In this document: piece by piece, positions 46,127 to 55,646 of the stretch
Layout of the letters: each line of letters starts with the position of its first letter
Position numbering within the stretch: position 1 is the first letter of the stretch
Assembly (NCBI RefSeq): GCF_000964465.1
Contig: NZ_BANH01000043.1
Span: 16,863-80,862, forward strand
Direction: 5' to 3'
DNA length: 64,000 bases
Source: Gluconobacter thailandicus F149-1 = NBRC 100600
Lineage (GTDB): Bacteria; Pseudomonadota; Alphaproteobacteria; Acetobacterales; Acetobacteraceae
The notes under the pieces: generated by a model
Told to the model about the DNA's origin: nothing
The model's input: only the letters and a program-made list of their open reading frames with translations
Databases searched by the model: none
Position numbers and translations under genes: made by a program

Positions 46127-46867
46127 ATGATGACACGCCGTTCCGCTCTTTTCGCTCTGGCTGGAAGTGCTCTCACTTTTACTGCTCGCGCGGATGCTCT
46201 GAAAACTCTCAGCGGAACGGTCACATACCGTGAAAGAATGGCGCTTCCAGCCGGCGCTGTTCTACTCGTCAGGCTGGAGGATGTTTCTCTGGCCGACGCT
46301 CCGGCCAAGGTTCTGGCGGAAAGTTGGCAACAGATTCAGGGGATGCCCCCTCTTTCTTACGTTCTGCATGTGCCGGTATTGGAGAGCAGCAGGCGTTATA
46401 GTCTTCACGCTGAGATCCGCGCTGGAGACCAACTCCTTTTCACAACTGAAGAGGCGCACTCCCCAAGTGAACCGAATATCATGGTGACGCGGATTACGGC
46501 ATCTGCGAATGAACCGCCTTATGGGAGCTGGGTTGTTCAGTCTCTGAAAGGACAGGCTGTGCCTGATTTATCCCAGGCACCCAATTTGACTATTGGGCGT
46601 GATGGCCATGTCTTTGGTAGCGGCGGATGCAACAGATTAATGGGGCAGGCTGTCATCACAGGTAACGCTCTTGAGTTCAAACCTTTTGCAATGACCCGTA
46701 TGGCTTGTATCGGTTCCGGTATGGAAATCGAAAATGCGTTTGTGCACGCATTGGGAGAGGTGCGTTCCTGGTCCGTAGACAATAAGGGAAACCTGATTTT
46801 GCAGTCTGAGAGCGGGATGGGGGTTATTGTTCTTCGATCAGACGGTACTGTGGAAGCGCCGAAATAG
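46127..46867 (+). CDS. YbaY - META (HslJ) domain fusion, exported
   Basis: A 246-residue exported protein. The signal peptide (TRRSALFALAGSALTFTARA) has a twin-arginine pair. Residues about 25-115 match the YbaY-type domain (LSGTVTYRERMALPAGAVLLVRLEDVSLAD, LSYVLHVP). Residues about 125-245 match a META/HslJ domain (IGRDGHVFGSGGCNRLMG, FKPFAMTRMACIG, LILQSESG). HslJ-type domains are linked to envelope stress and novobiocin resistance; YbaY domains occur in lipoproteins. The ATG at 46127 is followed by another at 46130. The region behind is AT-rich. Confidence 0.75.
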   Translation: MMTRRSALFALAGSALTFTARADALKTLSGTVTYRERMALPAGAVLLVRLEDVSLADAPAKVLAESWQQIQGMPPLSYVLHVPVLESSRRYSLHAEIRAGDQLLFTTEEAHSPSEPNIMVTRITASANEPPYGSWVVQSLKGQAVPDLSQAPNLTIGRDGHVFGSGGCNRLMGQAVITGNALEFKPFAMTRMACIGSGMEIENAFVHALGEVRSWSVDNKGNLILQSESGMGVIVLRSDGTVEAPK

Positions 46868-47230
46868 ATTAACTGAACATTAAGAATTATATCCGCATGT
46901 CTTTATGTTGAAATAAAATTATCTGTCAGTTTATTATCAACTTCGTGTTGAAGTAAAAATTATTTGCAAAATACCCATCTTTTTACGATAGCACCTTCAT
47001 TGTCCTCATTCTTCTAGCCTTGGGAGCGCATTTCTCAGTGTTCGAAATGAGGGCATGGAGCCTGAAGTATCCGCGGGTGTGGCGTTTATCGAAATAAGAT
47101 CAGGCCGCTGGTCTTGTCCGGTAAAAAACCAGATTTTCCGAGGCAGAGCTTGGATCTGGTGACGTCCAGGGTTCATTATCCGCAGGATATTCAGGTTGGG
47201 GCAGATATTGGGCGTAGGGTGGACATAAGA
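46868..47230. other. AT-rich intergenic region with two direct repeats
   Basis: No convincing gene in these 363 bases. The first 120 are strongly AT-rich and contain TGTTGAAATAAAATTAT (46906-46922) and TGTTGAAGTAAAAATTAT (46946-46963), two near-identical copies 40 bases apart, about four helical turns. They may be regulator-binding sites or UP-like elements for the XRE gene downstream. Around 47111-47134 CTGGT and ACCAG could form a small stem before ATTTT. Confidence 0.4.
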
Positions 47231-47620
47231 ATGAGTGACGTAACGGACGACACTGTGAAGGCACGGGTTTCGCCGGGGCTGGAACTGGGGCGGCGCATTC
47301 GTCTGCTGAGAGAAATGGCTGGTCTCAATCAACAGCAACTGGCCAACAAGGTGGGAATTTCGCGGTCTGCCGTGGCGTTCTGGGAAACCGGGCGGTCCGG
47401 GCATGTCGGCAAGCATCTTGGCGCACTGGCTGAAGCTCTAGGGGTAGACGCTGAAGTTCTGTTGACCGGGATGGCTTACAAGGAAATTCAGGAAACGCTG
47501 ACGCCGGATGAGAGCATGTTTCTGAATTTGTATCGACAGTTGAATCCGCTGATCAAACTTCAGGCGCAGAAATGGATCGAGCGCCGGGTTCGCCAGGCTG
47601 AGGAAGAAGCGGAAGGCTGA
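47231..47620 (+). CDS. XRE-family helix-turn-helix regulator
   Basis: A 129-residue protein with a lambda-repressor-like helix-turn-helix (LGRRIRLLREMAGLNQQQLANKVGISRSAVAFWETGR, roughly residues 17-52) and a helical C-terminal part (QETLTPDESMFLNLYRQLNPLIKLQAQKWIERRVR) that may dimerise. The frame stays open upstream to 47114; the ATG at 47231 behind GGGTGG fits better. It is a single gene with a strong terminator. Its own upstream AT-rich repeats are possible targets. Confidence 0.82.
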   Translation: MSDVTDDTVKARVSPGLELGRRIRLLREMAGLNQQQLANKVGISRSAVAFWETGRSGHVGKHLGALAEALGVDAEVLLTGMAYKEIQETLTPDESMFLNLYRQLNPLIKLQAQKWIERRVRQAEEEAEG

Positions 47621-47660
47621 GACAGTCTTTCATGGACATCTGCCCTTCCAGGAAAACAAT

Positions 47661-47697
47661 AAGCCCCTACGATTAGAACCGTAGGGGCTTTTTTTTA
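47661..47697. terminator. Strong intrinsic terminator between convergent genes
   Basis: AAGCCCCTACG (47661-47671) pairs perfectly with CGTAGGGGCTT (47680-47690) around an 8-base loop; eight T follow (47689-47696) and run into the stop codon of the helicase gene. Confidence 0.92.
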
Positions 47698-50157
47698 GGT
47701 CCGTTTGCGAGGGGCTGACAGTTTGCCTTTTTTCTTGAAGCCTTCCTTGAAAGGCTTGCCTGACTTTCCGGGAAAGGGCTTGTCGCTACGGGCTTTGGGC
47801 TTGAAACCGCCGCGCTGCTGCTTCTGGCTTTCACGCATACGGCTCTGGGTCCGCAGAACCTGTTCGATCCAGTCATTCAGGATCGAGGTATTGATTTCCG
47901 CGTTCTGTTGCGCCGGGTAAGCGTCGGGGAAGCGCAGGGCCAACCAGCGCCATGCGACAAGGCGCTTGTGTCGCTTCTCGGCGCGTTCCAGCTCTTCACG
48001 GCCAGCCTGTTCCGGGTGGGGGAGGCGGCCGGTACCTGGCGGCGGCACAGGACGGCCGGCGGCGTGATCGGCAGCCCAGGACACGAGGCGCTGGATACCA
48101 TTGTCCCGTTCATCAATCGGGCACATGGCATAGGTCCAGCGCGCTGTCAGGTCGAGGCCTTCCACGCCTTCCAGAGCCGCCGCAATCTCAAGAGACTGCT
48201 CCATGTCTGCCAGACGATAGTTGGGGTCGTCCGGGCGTAGGACTGCGCGCTTGATGCGGGTCAGGACACCGTAAAGGCTGTCGCTGCCAATTTCCTCGGC
48301 AACGGCTCGAACGATGTCGGAATCCGGCTGAACCAGAGGGCGCAGTTCCGTCACCGGCTCCGGCGGGGCAGCCAGCATCTGACGGACAAACGTGGGGCTT
48401 CCAGACTCCGCCAGTACGCAGACCAAGCCTTCTTCATGTTTGCCAAAGCGACCAGCACGTCCGCCGATCTGCTTGACTTCCTGCGAGATCAGATCCCGGG
48501 TTTGGCGTCCGTCAAACTTGCGCAATGCACTGAAGACTACGCGGCGGATGGAGAGGTTCAAGCCCATGCCGATTGCGTCGGTTGCAATCAGAATATCCGC
48601 GTCACCATTGTTGAAACGAGCGGCTTCCGCACGGCGCACTTCCGGGCTGAGGGCGCCATACACCACGGCAACCCGTCGCCCGCGCGCCATGAGTTCGGCG
48701 CGCATGTCCAGCACTTCGCGGCGTGAGAAGGCAATGACGGCATCGCCAGCAGTGAGTTCGCTGAGATTGAGTGTACCGCCAGCCTTGAGGGGGCTTTTGC
48801 GTTCCAGGTGGATTTCGTCCACCGGGTCATCACAGAGTTCGGCAATCCGTTTGACCAGCGGGATGCAGTCCGCCGCCCCTAGAATGAACACATGCCGCGC
48901 CGGGACGCCCATAATGGCAGCCGTCCATGCCGCGCCACGATCAGGATCGGCTAGCATCTGTGCTTCGTCGATGATGGCGACATCCACAGGCTTGTGGAAC
49001 GGGCACATTTCAACCGTAGCAGCCAGATGGCGTGCCCCCGGCATTTCGATGCGCTCTTCGCCTGTAGCAAGTGAGGCAGGCACGCCGCGGTTGAGCAACG
49101 CTTCCCGGAATTCATGCGCCAGAAGGCGGAGAGGCGCGAGGGCCAGACCGCTCTCTGCGTTGGCGAGGGCGTTCAGCGCCGTATAGGACTTGCCGGAGTT
49201 GGTTGGGCCAGTGACGAGCGTGATGCGGCGCTTGAGAGAGCGCGCTGTCCGGAAATGAGCGGCAAACCGATCCAGTGCAGCGACGCGGGCAATGGCGGCA
49301 TTGCCGACCTTGCTACCACGCTCCAGAACTTCTGGTCGGGCTGGTGTTGTGCCGCGCCATTCGGGAAGGCGCGCGCGAAGCTTCTTCAGTTCGTCCGGTT
49401 CGAAGAAGAACAGTTCAATACCGTCATCACGCGTTTCGCGCTTGGCAATCGGGAGACGATTTTCCGCAACCCAGCGCAGGGCCTCACGCCGCGAGCAATG
49501 AAGAATGCCCGGCACCTCATCGAAGCTGACAAGATTGGCTTCCCATTCTTTCAGGCGTTCGAGTTCGCGCTCCCGACGGCGCTCTGCACGGGCCTGAATG
49601 TCAGCCTGCTCGCGGGCACGGCGCTCTTCGGCCAGACGCAGATCGTCTTCAAAGCCGAGATCAACACTCCCGAAAGCGCCTGCTATGCTGCGGGACAGTT
49701 TTTCAAGCTGGCCGCCTGAGAGGATCAGCCCGGCATCTGCCAGATCAGCCCGGACTTCTTCCAGAACACTGCGTGGCGAGTCTCCAAGATCCTGCCAGCG
49801 CGAAACCAGAACATCGTCCAGCGTGAGGCGCAGGGCCGCGATGTCCGCACGAGGGTCATGCGTGCGGGCTGCAGCTTCCTGCGTATCGGCCTTCGTAACC
49901 CAGACTTCACCCGCGCGACGGGCAACATTCATGAGCTGGGAGGCCCAGGTCTTGCGCCGGACGACGCACAGGGCGTCAATCAGGGCTTCATGGGAGAGGG
50001 TCGCTTCATTGCCCTCTAGCCGCCGGGCGACCTGCCGGAGCAGGGCTGGCCGCTCACGCGGAGTAATGTCCAGCGGCGTCCCGAAATCGGCTTCAGCCTG
50101 GTTCAGGGCGCGTTCAGCGGGGGAAAGGGCGGCATCGCTCACGGAGTCGTCTGTCAT
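47695..50157 (-). CDS. SUV3-like DExH-type RNA helicase
   Basis: An 820-residue superfamily 2 helicase related to SUV3, which in mitochondria unwinds RNA for PNPase-type degradation. The N-terminal 300 residues are charged with coiled coil (AEERRAREQADIQARAERR). The motor has Walker A VTGPTNSGKS, DEAQM, ALAPLRLLAHEF, ATDAIGMGLNLSI and QIGGRAGRFG. The SUV3 C-terminal domain and a basic Lys/Gly tail follow (FKPKARSDKPFPGKSGKPF). The gene is convergent with the XRE regulator and divergent from fpr. A role in RNA turnover alongside RNase E and PNPase is inferred. Confidence 0.88.
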   Translation of the reverse strand: MTDDSVSDAALSPAERALNQAEADFGTPLDITPRERPALLRQVARRLEGNEATLSHEALIDALCVVRRKTWASQLMNVARRAGEVWVTKADTQEAAARTHDPRADIAALRLTLDDVLVSRWQDLGDSPRSVLEEVRADLADAGLILSGGQLEKLSRSIAGAFGSVDLGFEDDLRLAEERRAREQADIQARAERRRERELERLKEWEANLVSFDEVPGILHCSRREALRWVAENRLPIAKRETRDDGIELFFFEPDELKKLRARLPEWRGTTPARPEVLERGSKVGNAAIARVAALDRFAAHFRTARSLKRRITLVTGPTNSGKSYTALNALANAESGLALAPLRLLAHEFREALLNRGVPASLATGEERIEMPGARHLAATVEMCPFHKPVDVAIIDEAQMLADPDRGAAWTAAIMGVPARHVFILGAADCIPLVKRIAELCDDPVDEIHLERKSPLKAGGTLNLSELTAGDAVIAFSRREVLDMRAELMARGRRVAVVYGALSPEVRRAEAARFNNGDADILIATDAIGMGLNLSIRRVVFSALRKFDGRQTRDLISQEVKQIGGRAGRFGKHEEGLVCVLAESGSPTFVRQMLAAPPEPVTELRPLVQPDSDIVRAVAEEIGSDSLYGVLTRIKRAVLRPDDPNYRLADMEQSLEIAAALEGVEGLDLTARWTYAMCPIDERDNGIQRLVSWAADHAAGRPVPPPGTGRLPHPEQAGREELERAEKRHKRLVAWRWLALRFPDAYPAQQNAEINTSILNDWIEQVLRTQSRMRESQKQQRGGFKPKARSDKPFPGKSGKPFKEGFKKKGKLSAPRKRT

Positions 50158-50293
50158 GAAAAGACTTTTGCGTCATTCGGCTAGCAGGTTCAACGCGCAT
50201 GGGTTTTCCGAAACGTGATGATTGCGCTAAAAGGTCCGGCTCTTATCAGGTCCGAGACCTGTTATCCGTGCCACACCGGAGACAGAAACCGAT

Positions 50294-51181
50294 ATGTCCA
50301 CCCCGAGTTTTGCCGCCCCGACTCCTGAGATCGACGAACCCCTTACGGGCCTGACGCCGTATGAAGGCCATCCGAAACAGTATCGTCTGGCTGACCCCAG
50401 CAAGGAATACGCTCATCTGTATCCTGCAAAGGTTCTGACCGTTCATCACTGGACGGATCGTCTTTTCAGCTTCACCACAACGCGCGATCCGGGCCTTCGG
50501 TTCGAGAACGGCCAGTTCGCGATGATTGGCATCGAGGTCGAGGGCAAGCCACTTCTGCGTGCCTATTCCCTCGCCTCTGCCAATTATGAAGACCACATGG
50601 AATTCCTTTCCATTGCCGTGCCGGATGGTCCGCTGACGTCCCGTCTGCGCCATGTGAAAGTGGGTGACACGGTTCTGATCGGCCGCAAGCCGGTGGGGAC
50701 GCTGCTGCTCGACAACCTGAAGCCGGGCCGCAATCTGTACTTCCTGTCCACGGGCACCGGCCTTGCGCCGTTCATGAGTCTCATCAAGGACCCGGAAGCT
50801 TACGAGCGCTATGAGAATGTGATCCTCAGCCACACGGTCCGTATTTCGGGCGAGCTGGCTTACGAGAACCACATCCGTCACGAGCTGCCGCAGCATGAAT
50901 TCCTGGGTGAGTTCGTTGCCGACAAGCTGAAGTACTATCCGGCTGTGACGCGTGAAGAGTACGCCGTAACGGATCGCATCACGAAGCTGATCGAGAGCGG
51001 CAAGATCTTCGAGGATCTGGGGATCGACAAGCTCGACCCCGAGCATGACCGCGTCATGATCTGTGGTTCGCCGGAAATGCTTGCGGATACGGAAGCGCTT
51101 CTGGAGCGTATGGGCTTCGAAGAAGGCAACATGAACCGTCAGGGTTCTTACGTTGTCGAGAAGGCGTTCGCAGAGCGCTGA
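50294..51181 (+). CDS. fpr: Ferredoxin--NADP reductase
   Basis: A 295-residue bacterial subclass I FPR moving electrons between NADPH and ferredoxin or flavodoxin. FAD-binding RAYSLASANYEDHMEFLSI, SRLRHVKVGDTVLIGRKPVGTLL and the NADP domain FLSTGTGLAPFMSLI, VILSHTVRISGELAY and MICGSPEMLADTEALL are all present. The C-terminus ends VVEKAFAER, the usual FPR end. Its N-terminus is about 35 residues longer than in E. coli. glutathione reductase follows 27 bases later, so both may serve redox defence. Confidence 0.94.
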   Translation: MSTPSFAAPTPEIDEPLTGLTPYEGHPKQYRLADPSKEYAHLYPAKVLTVHHWTDRLFSFTTTRDPGLRFENGQFAMIGIEVEGKPLLRAYSLASANYEDHMEFLSIAVPDGPLTSRLRHVKVGDTVLIGRKPVGTLLLDNLKPGRNLYFLSTGTGLAPFMSLIKDPEAYERYENVILSHTVRISGELAYENHIRHELPQHEFLGEFVADKLKYYPAVTREEYAVTDRITKLIESGKIFEDLGIDKLDPEHDRVMICGSPEMLADTEALLERMGFEEGNMNRQGSYVVEKAFAER

Positions 51182-51208
51182 GACCAGAGGCACGAAAGGC
51201 CGGGATTT

Positions 51209-52609
51209 ATGCAGGAATTCGATCTTTTCGTCATCGGAGCCGGATCGGGCGGTGTACGCTGTGCGCGTATTGCCGCCCAGAACGGCGCGCGCGTCGCAAT
51301 TGCGGAGCGTCGTCACTGGGGCGGAACCTGCGTCAATCTCGGCTGCGTGCCGAAAAAGCTGATGGTCTACGCGGCGGAATATGGCCGCGAGATCGACGAT
51401 GCCCGCGCCTATGGCTGGGATGTGACGCCGGGACCGCATGACTGGCGCACGCTGATTGATGCCAAGGATCGCGAGATCGAGCGCCTGAATGGCATTTACG
51501 TCTCGATGCTGAAGAAAGCTGGCGTTGAGCTGTTCACAGGCGACGCACGCTTTGTGGATGCGAATACGGTTGAAATCGGTCCGTCTGAGCTTGCTCCGGA
51601 TGCTGCGGTTCAGACTGTTCGTGCAAAGAACATCGTCATTGCGACGGGTGGTGCACCGACGCGCCTCGATATCCCCGGCGCAGAACACGCGATTGTCTCG
51701 GATGATGCATTTCATCTGGAGAACCGCCCCGAGCGCGTTGTCATTATTGGCAGCGGTTATATCGGGATTGAATTTGCAGGGATTTTCGCGGGTTTCGGCT
51801 CGCAGGTGGACTTCGTTTATCGTCAGGACCTGCCGCTGCGTGGGTTTGACGAGGAAATGCGTCGCCACATTGCAGAACTGGTGCCTTTGAACGGCATTAC
51901 GCCTCATCCTGGCAGCACGCCGGAGCGGATTGAGAAGACCTCTGAAGGGTATCGCCTCCATCTGAAGGGCGGAAAGGTCATCGAAACCGACTGCGTCTTC
52001 ATGGCGACAGGACGGCACCCAAACCTGACATCCCTGCGGCTGGATCTGGCCGGGGTTGAGGTCACGGGCGGTCGTATTATTACGCGCATTGAAGATGCAA
52101 AGACGAATGTTCCGGGCATTTATGCCATCGGGGACGTGACCGATACTTATAACCTCACGCCGACCGCCATCGCCGAAGGTCATCTTCTGGCCGAGCGTCT
52201 GTTCGGTGAGACGGGGCGTGAATGGTCTTTTGCGACAACTCCAAAGGCCGTTTTCTTCAGTCAACCTCTCGCTTCGGTGGGGATGACGGAAGAGGAAGCT
52301 GCCGAGCATCACACGCTTGATATCTACACCTCGTCTTTCACGCCGATGCGTCAGTCGCTGTCTGGTCGTAAGGGCAAAGCGTTTATGAAGCTGGTTGTGG
52401 ACTCAAAAAGTCAGGTCGTACTGGGGGCTCATATGATCGGCCCGGACTCACCGGAGATCATTCAGGGGCTGGCCATTGCCGTCACGGCAGGTCTGACCAA
52501 GCGTGATCTTGACCGCACGATCGGCCTTCACCCTACAAGTGCGGAGGAGTTCGTGACCATGCGGACGCCAACGCGCCATGTTCCTCATTCCTCCGACAAA
52601 CAGAACTGA
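51209..52609 (+). CDS. gor: Glutathione reductase
   Basis: Gor regenerates GSH from GSSG using NADPH. The 466-residue flavoprotein has FAD motif GAGSGGVRCARIAA, the redox disulfide GGTCVNLGCVPKK, NADPH motif IIGSGYIGIEFAGIFAGFG, AIGDVTDTYNLTPTAIAEG and the dimer-interface histidine in IGLHPTSAEEFVTMR. It probably forms a transcript with fpr. The GST gene elsewhere in this window could use its product. Confidence 0.94.
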   Translation: MQEFDLFVIGAGSGGVRCARIAAQNGARVAIAERRHWGGTCVNLGCVPKKLMVYAAEYGREIDDARAYGWDVTPGPHDWRTLIDAKDREIERLNGIYVSMLKKAGVELFTGDARFVDANTVEIGPSELAPDAAVQTVRAKNIVIATGGAPTRLDIPGAEHAIVSDDAFHLENRPERVVIIGSGYIGIEFAGIFAGFGSQVDFVYRQDLPLRGFDEEMRRHIAELVPLNGITPHPGSTPERIEKTSEGYRLHLKGGKVIETDCVFMATGRHPNLTSLRLDLAGVEVTGGRIITRIEDAKTNVPGIYAIGDVTDTYNLTPTAIAEGHLLAERLFGETGREWSFATTPKAVFFSQPLASVGMTEEEAAEHHTLDIYTSSFTPMRQSLSGRKGKAFMKLVVDSKSQVVLGAHMIGPDSPEIIQGLAIAVTAGLTKRDLDRTIGLHPTSAEEFVTMRTPTRHVPHSSDKQN

Positions 52610-52684
52610 CAGTCCGATGGCTCATGACGATCCTTTGTTGCCCCTGAAGATCATGAGCCATCACACAACAGGACAGGTGCAGGC

Positions 52685-54724
52685 GTGAAACTCGGCTGGC
52701 TGTTTGCGCCGTCCATCACGTCGGTGATGTTCGCCCTACGCACGACGATTGCATCCCTGCTGGCGCTGGCCATTGCCTTGTGGATGGAACTTGGTGAGCC
52801 ACAGTGGGCGGCGATGACGGTCTGGATTGTTGCGCAGAACTCCCGCGGGGAAAGTATTTCCAAGGGGCGGTGGCGTCTCGTCGGGACTGTCGTTGGTATG
52901 GTTGCGGCCATCGCCCTGATGGGAATGTTTCCGCAATATCCATGGCTCTTCCTGCCCGCGCTGGCCATCTGGGTCGGGCTCTGCGCAGGCTTTGCCACGC
53001 TGACGCATAATTTCCGTGGCTATGCCCTCGTTCTCGCAGGCTACACCTGCACCATCATTGCCCTTGGTGCCGTCAAAGAACCGGATAATGTGTTCAATAT
53101 TGCCATGGCGCGTGGAACATACATTTTCCTTGGAGTGATCTGTGAGACGGTCATGGGAATGGTATTCGTTCCCAATATCGCTGACCGAGCCCGGGAAGAA
53201 TTGCGCAAGCGTCTGCAGGCTATTCTGACGAAAGCCAGCGGTGCTCTGACGGATGTTCTGAACCAGAAAGCGGATGCTACAGATACGCTCTGCGCCCTCA
53301 TGGGATCTCTTCAGGCCTCCAGTGACCAGATCGAGTTCTCCCGGATTGAAATTCGCAGTCAGGGCAATGAAGTCGAACATGCCTATGTGACGCTGGGTCT
53401 CGTGGCGCGTGTTCTGTCACGTGGTCTTGGTCTCAAGACGCGGATGACGTCTGTGTCCCATATTCCGGAGGCACTTCTTCCGTTCCTCCATGATATGGGT
53501 GTTGCTCTTGAAGGGCTGCCTGCACGTCTGGAAAGTGACCGTCGCGGTATCGCTGCGCTTGTTCAGACTGAGGCTCTGTTGGCGGAATGTCGGGGGCGGA
53601 TGCAGGCTGTCCTGCCACGGGACGATGAAGATTCGCTCAATGAGGGCATCATCCTGACGGGCGTAGAGGTCATGATTTCGGACCTCTGTGAAACACTGAG
53701 GTCTTACCGGGCGAGTGTGGATGGTGCGCCTATTTCCGAGCGACACCGCCTGACCCGGAATACGGACTGGCGCGCGGCCGTCCGAAACGGGGTGCGGACC
53801 ATGGCTGCGCTTCTTTTCGGGGCGTATGTCTGGGAAGTGACGGCATGGCCGCAGGGCAGCGTCTTCCTGACATTTATTGCGGTGGTCTGTGCCCGTTTTG
53901 CGACTTTCGAAAATACCGTCCTGCTCAGCGCGGCCTTCTTCTACGGAGCAGTTTTTGCGGCACTTGCCAGTGTCATTCCCGTCTTTGTGGTGATGCCGGT
54001 CACAGCCAGCTATGCATTTTTCTGTCTGACAGTGGGCTTCTTCATGATGCTTGGCGGTCTCGCGACCCGAAACCCCGCCACAGCCGTCATGGCCGCGTCC
54101 TACGGCACGTTCTTTCCCTTTCTGCTGGGCATGGACAATCAGGGGCGTATGGATGAGCTGTCATGGCTCAATACCACCATTGCCCTCCTGCTCGGCCTCG
54201 GGGCAGGTGTAGTCATCTTCCGTGCAGTTCTTCCGTTTACACCTCGCCGGGCGGCGGAAGTCCTGCGTTATCAGCTCAAGCGCAGTCTGCGGCGGCTGGC
54301 ATTGCCAGGTGTTGTGATGGACGAATATGTCTGGATCAATGACGGCACACAGAGCATGGAACGCGCGGTCCGCTTTGCAGGGTCTCTGGAGAGTGACCGT
54401 GCGGAGGAAATGCTGCGTGGTACTCTGTCCGTCATGACAGTGGGGCGAAATGTATTGATGCTGCGAAAGCTGGCGCAGCACGGAAGTCTGCCAGATACGG
54501 CAGTGGCTGCCGTCGATGGGCTGCTCCGGAACCTGCTGCGCCGCAAGCTGCCGCTGACCCATACGGCGGCGACTATCGAGCCAACGCTTGCGGAGCTTTA
54601 TGCACTGGAGCGGGAATCACAGGACACATCCATCCGGCATGATCTTGTTCTGGCCATTGGGTCCCTGCTGATTGTTCAGTCGGAGCTGCCAACCAGCAGG
54701 GCTTTCCTCAGAGCGACGACCTGA
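52685..54724 (+). CDS. FUSC family inner-membrane transporter (aromatic acid exporter-like)
   Basis: A 679-residue protein with two membrane blocks, each of about six helices (residues 10-165 and 360-510), separated by a cytoplasmic helical region. This is the layout of the FUSC/PET family including AaeB (p-hydroxybenzoate efflux). The N-terminus MFALRTTIASLLALAIALWMELGEPQWAAMTVWIV is typical, as is the second block start GVRTMAALLFGAYVWEVTAWPQG. The start is GTG at 52685 after AGGACAGG. No membrane-fusion partner gene is adjacent. Substrate unknown. Confidence 0.88.
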   Translation: MKLGWLFAPSITSVMFALRTTIASLLALAIALWMELGEPQWAAMTVWIVAQNSRGESISKGRWRLVGTVVGMVAAIALMGMFPQYPWLFLPALAIWVGLCAGFATLTHNFRGYALVLAGYTCTIIALGAVKEPDNVFNIAMARGTYIFLGVICETVMGMVFVPNIADRAREELRKRLQAILTKASGALTDVLNQKADATDTLCALMGSLQASSDQIEFSRIEIRSQGNEVEHAYVTLGLVARVLSRGLGLKTRMTSVSHIPEALLPFLHDMGVALEGLPARLESDRRGIAALVQTEALLAECRGRMQAVLPRDDEDSLNEGIILTGVEVMISDLCETLRSYRASVDGAPISERHRLTRNTDWRAAVRNGVRTMAALLFGAYVWEVTAWPQGSVFLTFIAVVCARFATFENTVLLSAAFFYGAVFAALASVIPVFVVMPVTASYAFFCLTVGFFMMLGGLATRNPATAVMAASYGTFFPFLLGMDNQGRMDELSWLNTTIALLLGLGAGVVIFRAVLPFTPRRAAEVLRYQLKRSLRRLALPGVVMDEYVWINDGTQSMERAVRFAGSLESDRAEEMLRGTLSVMTVGRNVLMLRKLAQHGSLPDTAVAAVDGLLRNLLRRKLPLTHTAATIEPTLAELYALERESQDTSIRHDLVLAIGSLLIVQSELPTSRAFLRATT

Positions 54725-54739
54725 AACAGGTCGTGCCGT

Positions 54740-55561
54740 TCAGGACGCGAGGAACTTCAGCAGGTCCTCGTTAACCTGTTCCGCATGGGTCAGGAACAGG
54801 CCGTGCGGGGCACCATCATATTCCAGGAAAATCGAACCGGGGATCAGATCCGCAGCGCGACGGCCGGCGATGTCAGCGGGGACTGCGCTGTCGGCGGTGC
54901 CGTGAATGATGAGAGTTGGAATGGTGAAAGACTGAAGATCACTGCGGAAATCCGTTTTTCCCCACGCATCCACACAGTCGATGGTCGCCATCGGGCTTGC
55001 CATGCTGGCCAGCGTGAAAGACCAGTCGAGCACGCCTTCACTGACCGGATGGTGCAGCATGGTCATGCCGTAAAAGCCGGGAAGAAAGTTTTTCAGGAAA
55101 GCAAAACGGTCCTGCCGGATTTCCTGTTTGATGCCGTCAAAAACAGAGATATCGACACCATCCGGGTTGTCGGCGGTCTTCAGCAGGAACGGAACGATGG
55201 AGGCCAGAAGTACAGCCTTGGAAATTCTGGCGCGGCCATGACGGCTCAGATAACGGGCGACTTCACCCCCACCCATCGAGAAGCCGACAAGCGTTGCGTC
55301 CCACAGATCAAGCTGTTCCAGAATGACGGCCAGATCATCTGCCAGAACATCATAGTTGTAGCAGTTGATGGGATGTCCCGAGAGGCCGAAGCCGCGACGG
55401 TCATAGGTAATGACGCGGTATCCGGCTTCGACAAGGGCGAGAGTCTGTTTTTCCCACATATCGCCGGTCAACGGCCAGCCATGGATAAGAACAACCGGGC
55501 GTCCGACGCCCATATCCTTCACGTGGAGGCTGGTTCCGTCAGTAGCAGTAATGTACGGCAT
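54740..55561 (-). CDS. Alpha/beta hydrolase, non-heme chloroperoxidase-like
   Basis: A 273-residue hydrolase. The nucleophile elbow GFSMGG (Ser95), the oxyanion stretch LIHGWPLTGDMW, the acid HGTADSAVP and the base GAPHGL are intact. The sequence pattern (YDRRGFGLS, GGGEVARYLSRHG, SIVPFLLKT) is that of cofactor-free haloperoxidase/esterases. Physiological substrate is probably an ester or lactone. It is convergent with the FUSC gene (15 bases apart). Confidence 0.9.
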   Translation of the reverse strand: MPYITATDGTSLHVKDMGVGRPVVLIHGWPLTGDMWEKQTLALVEAGYRVITYDRRGFGLSGHPINCYNYDVLADDLAVILEQLDLWDATLVGFSMGGGEVARYLSRHGRARISKAVLLASIVPFLLKTADNPDGVDISVFDGIKQEIRQDRFAFLKNFLPGFYGMTMLHHPVSEGVLDWSFTLASMASPMATIDCVDAWGKTDFRSDLQSFTIPTLIIHGTADSAVPADIAGRRAADLIPGSIFLEYDGAPHGLFLTHAEQVNEDLLKFLAS

Positions 55562-55646
55562 GGGTTCTGCTCCTCATATGATCTGGCTGAATGATACCAG
55601 CCGCATCCTTGAAAGCAGAACCCCGCTCAGTCAGATTGGTTGCGTC

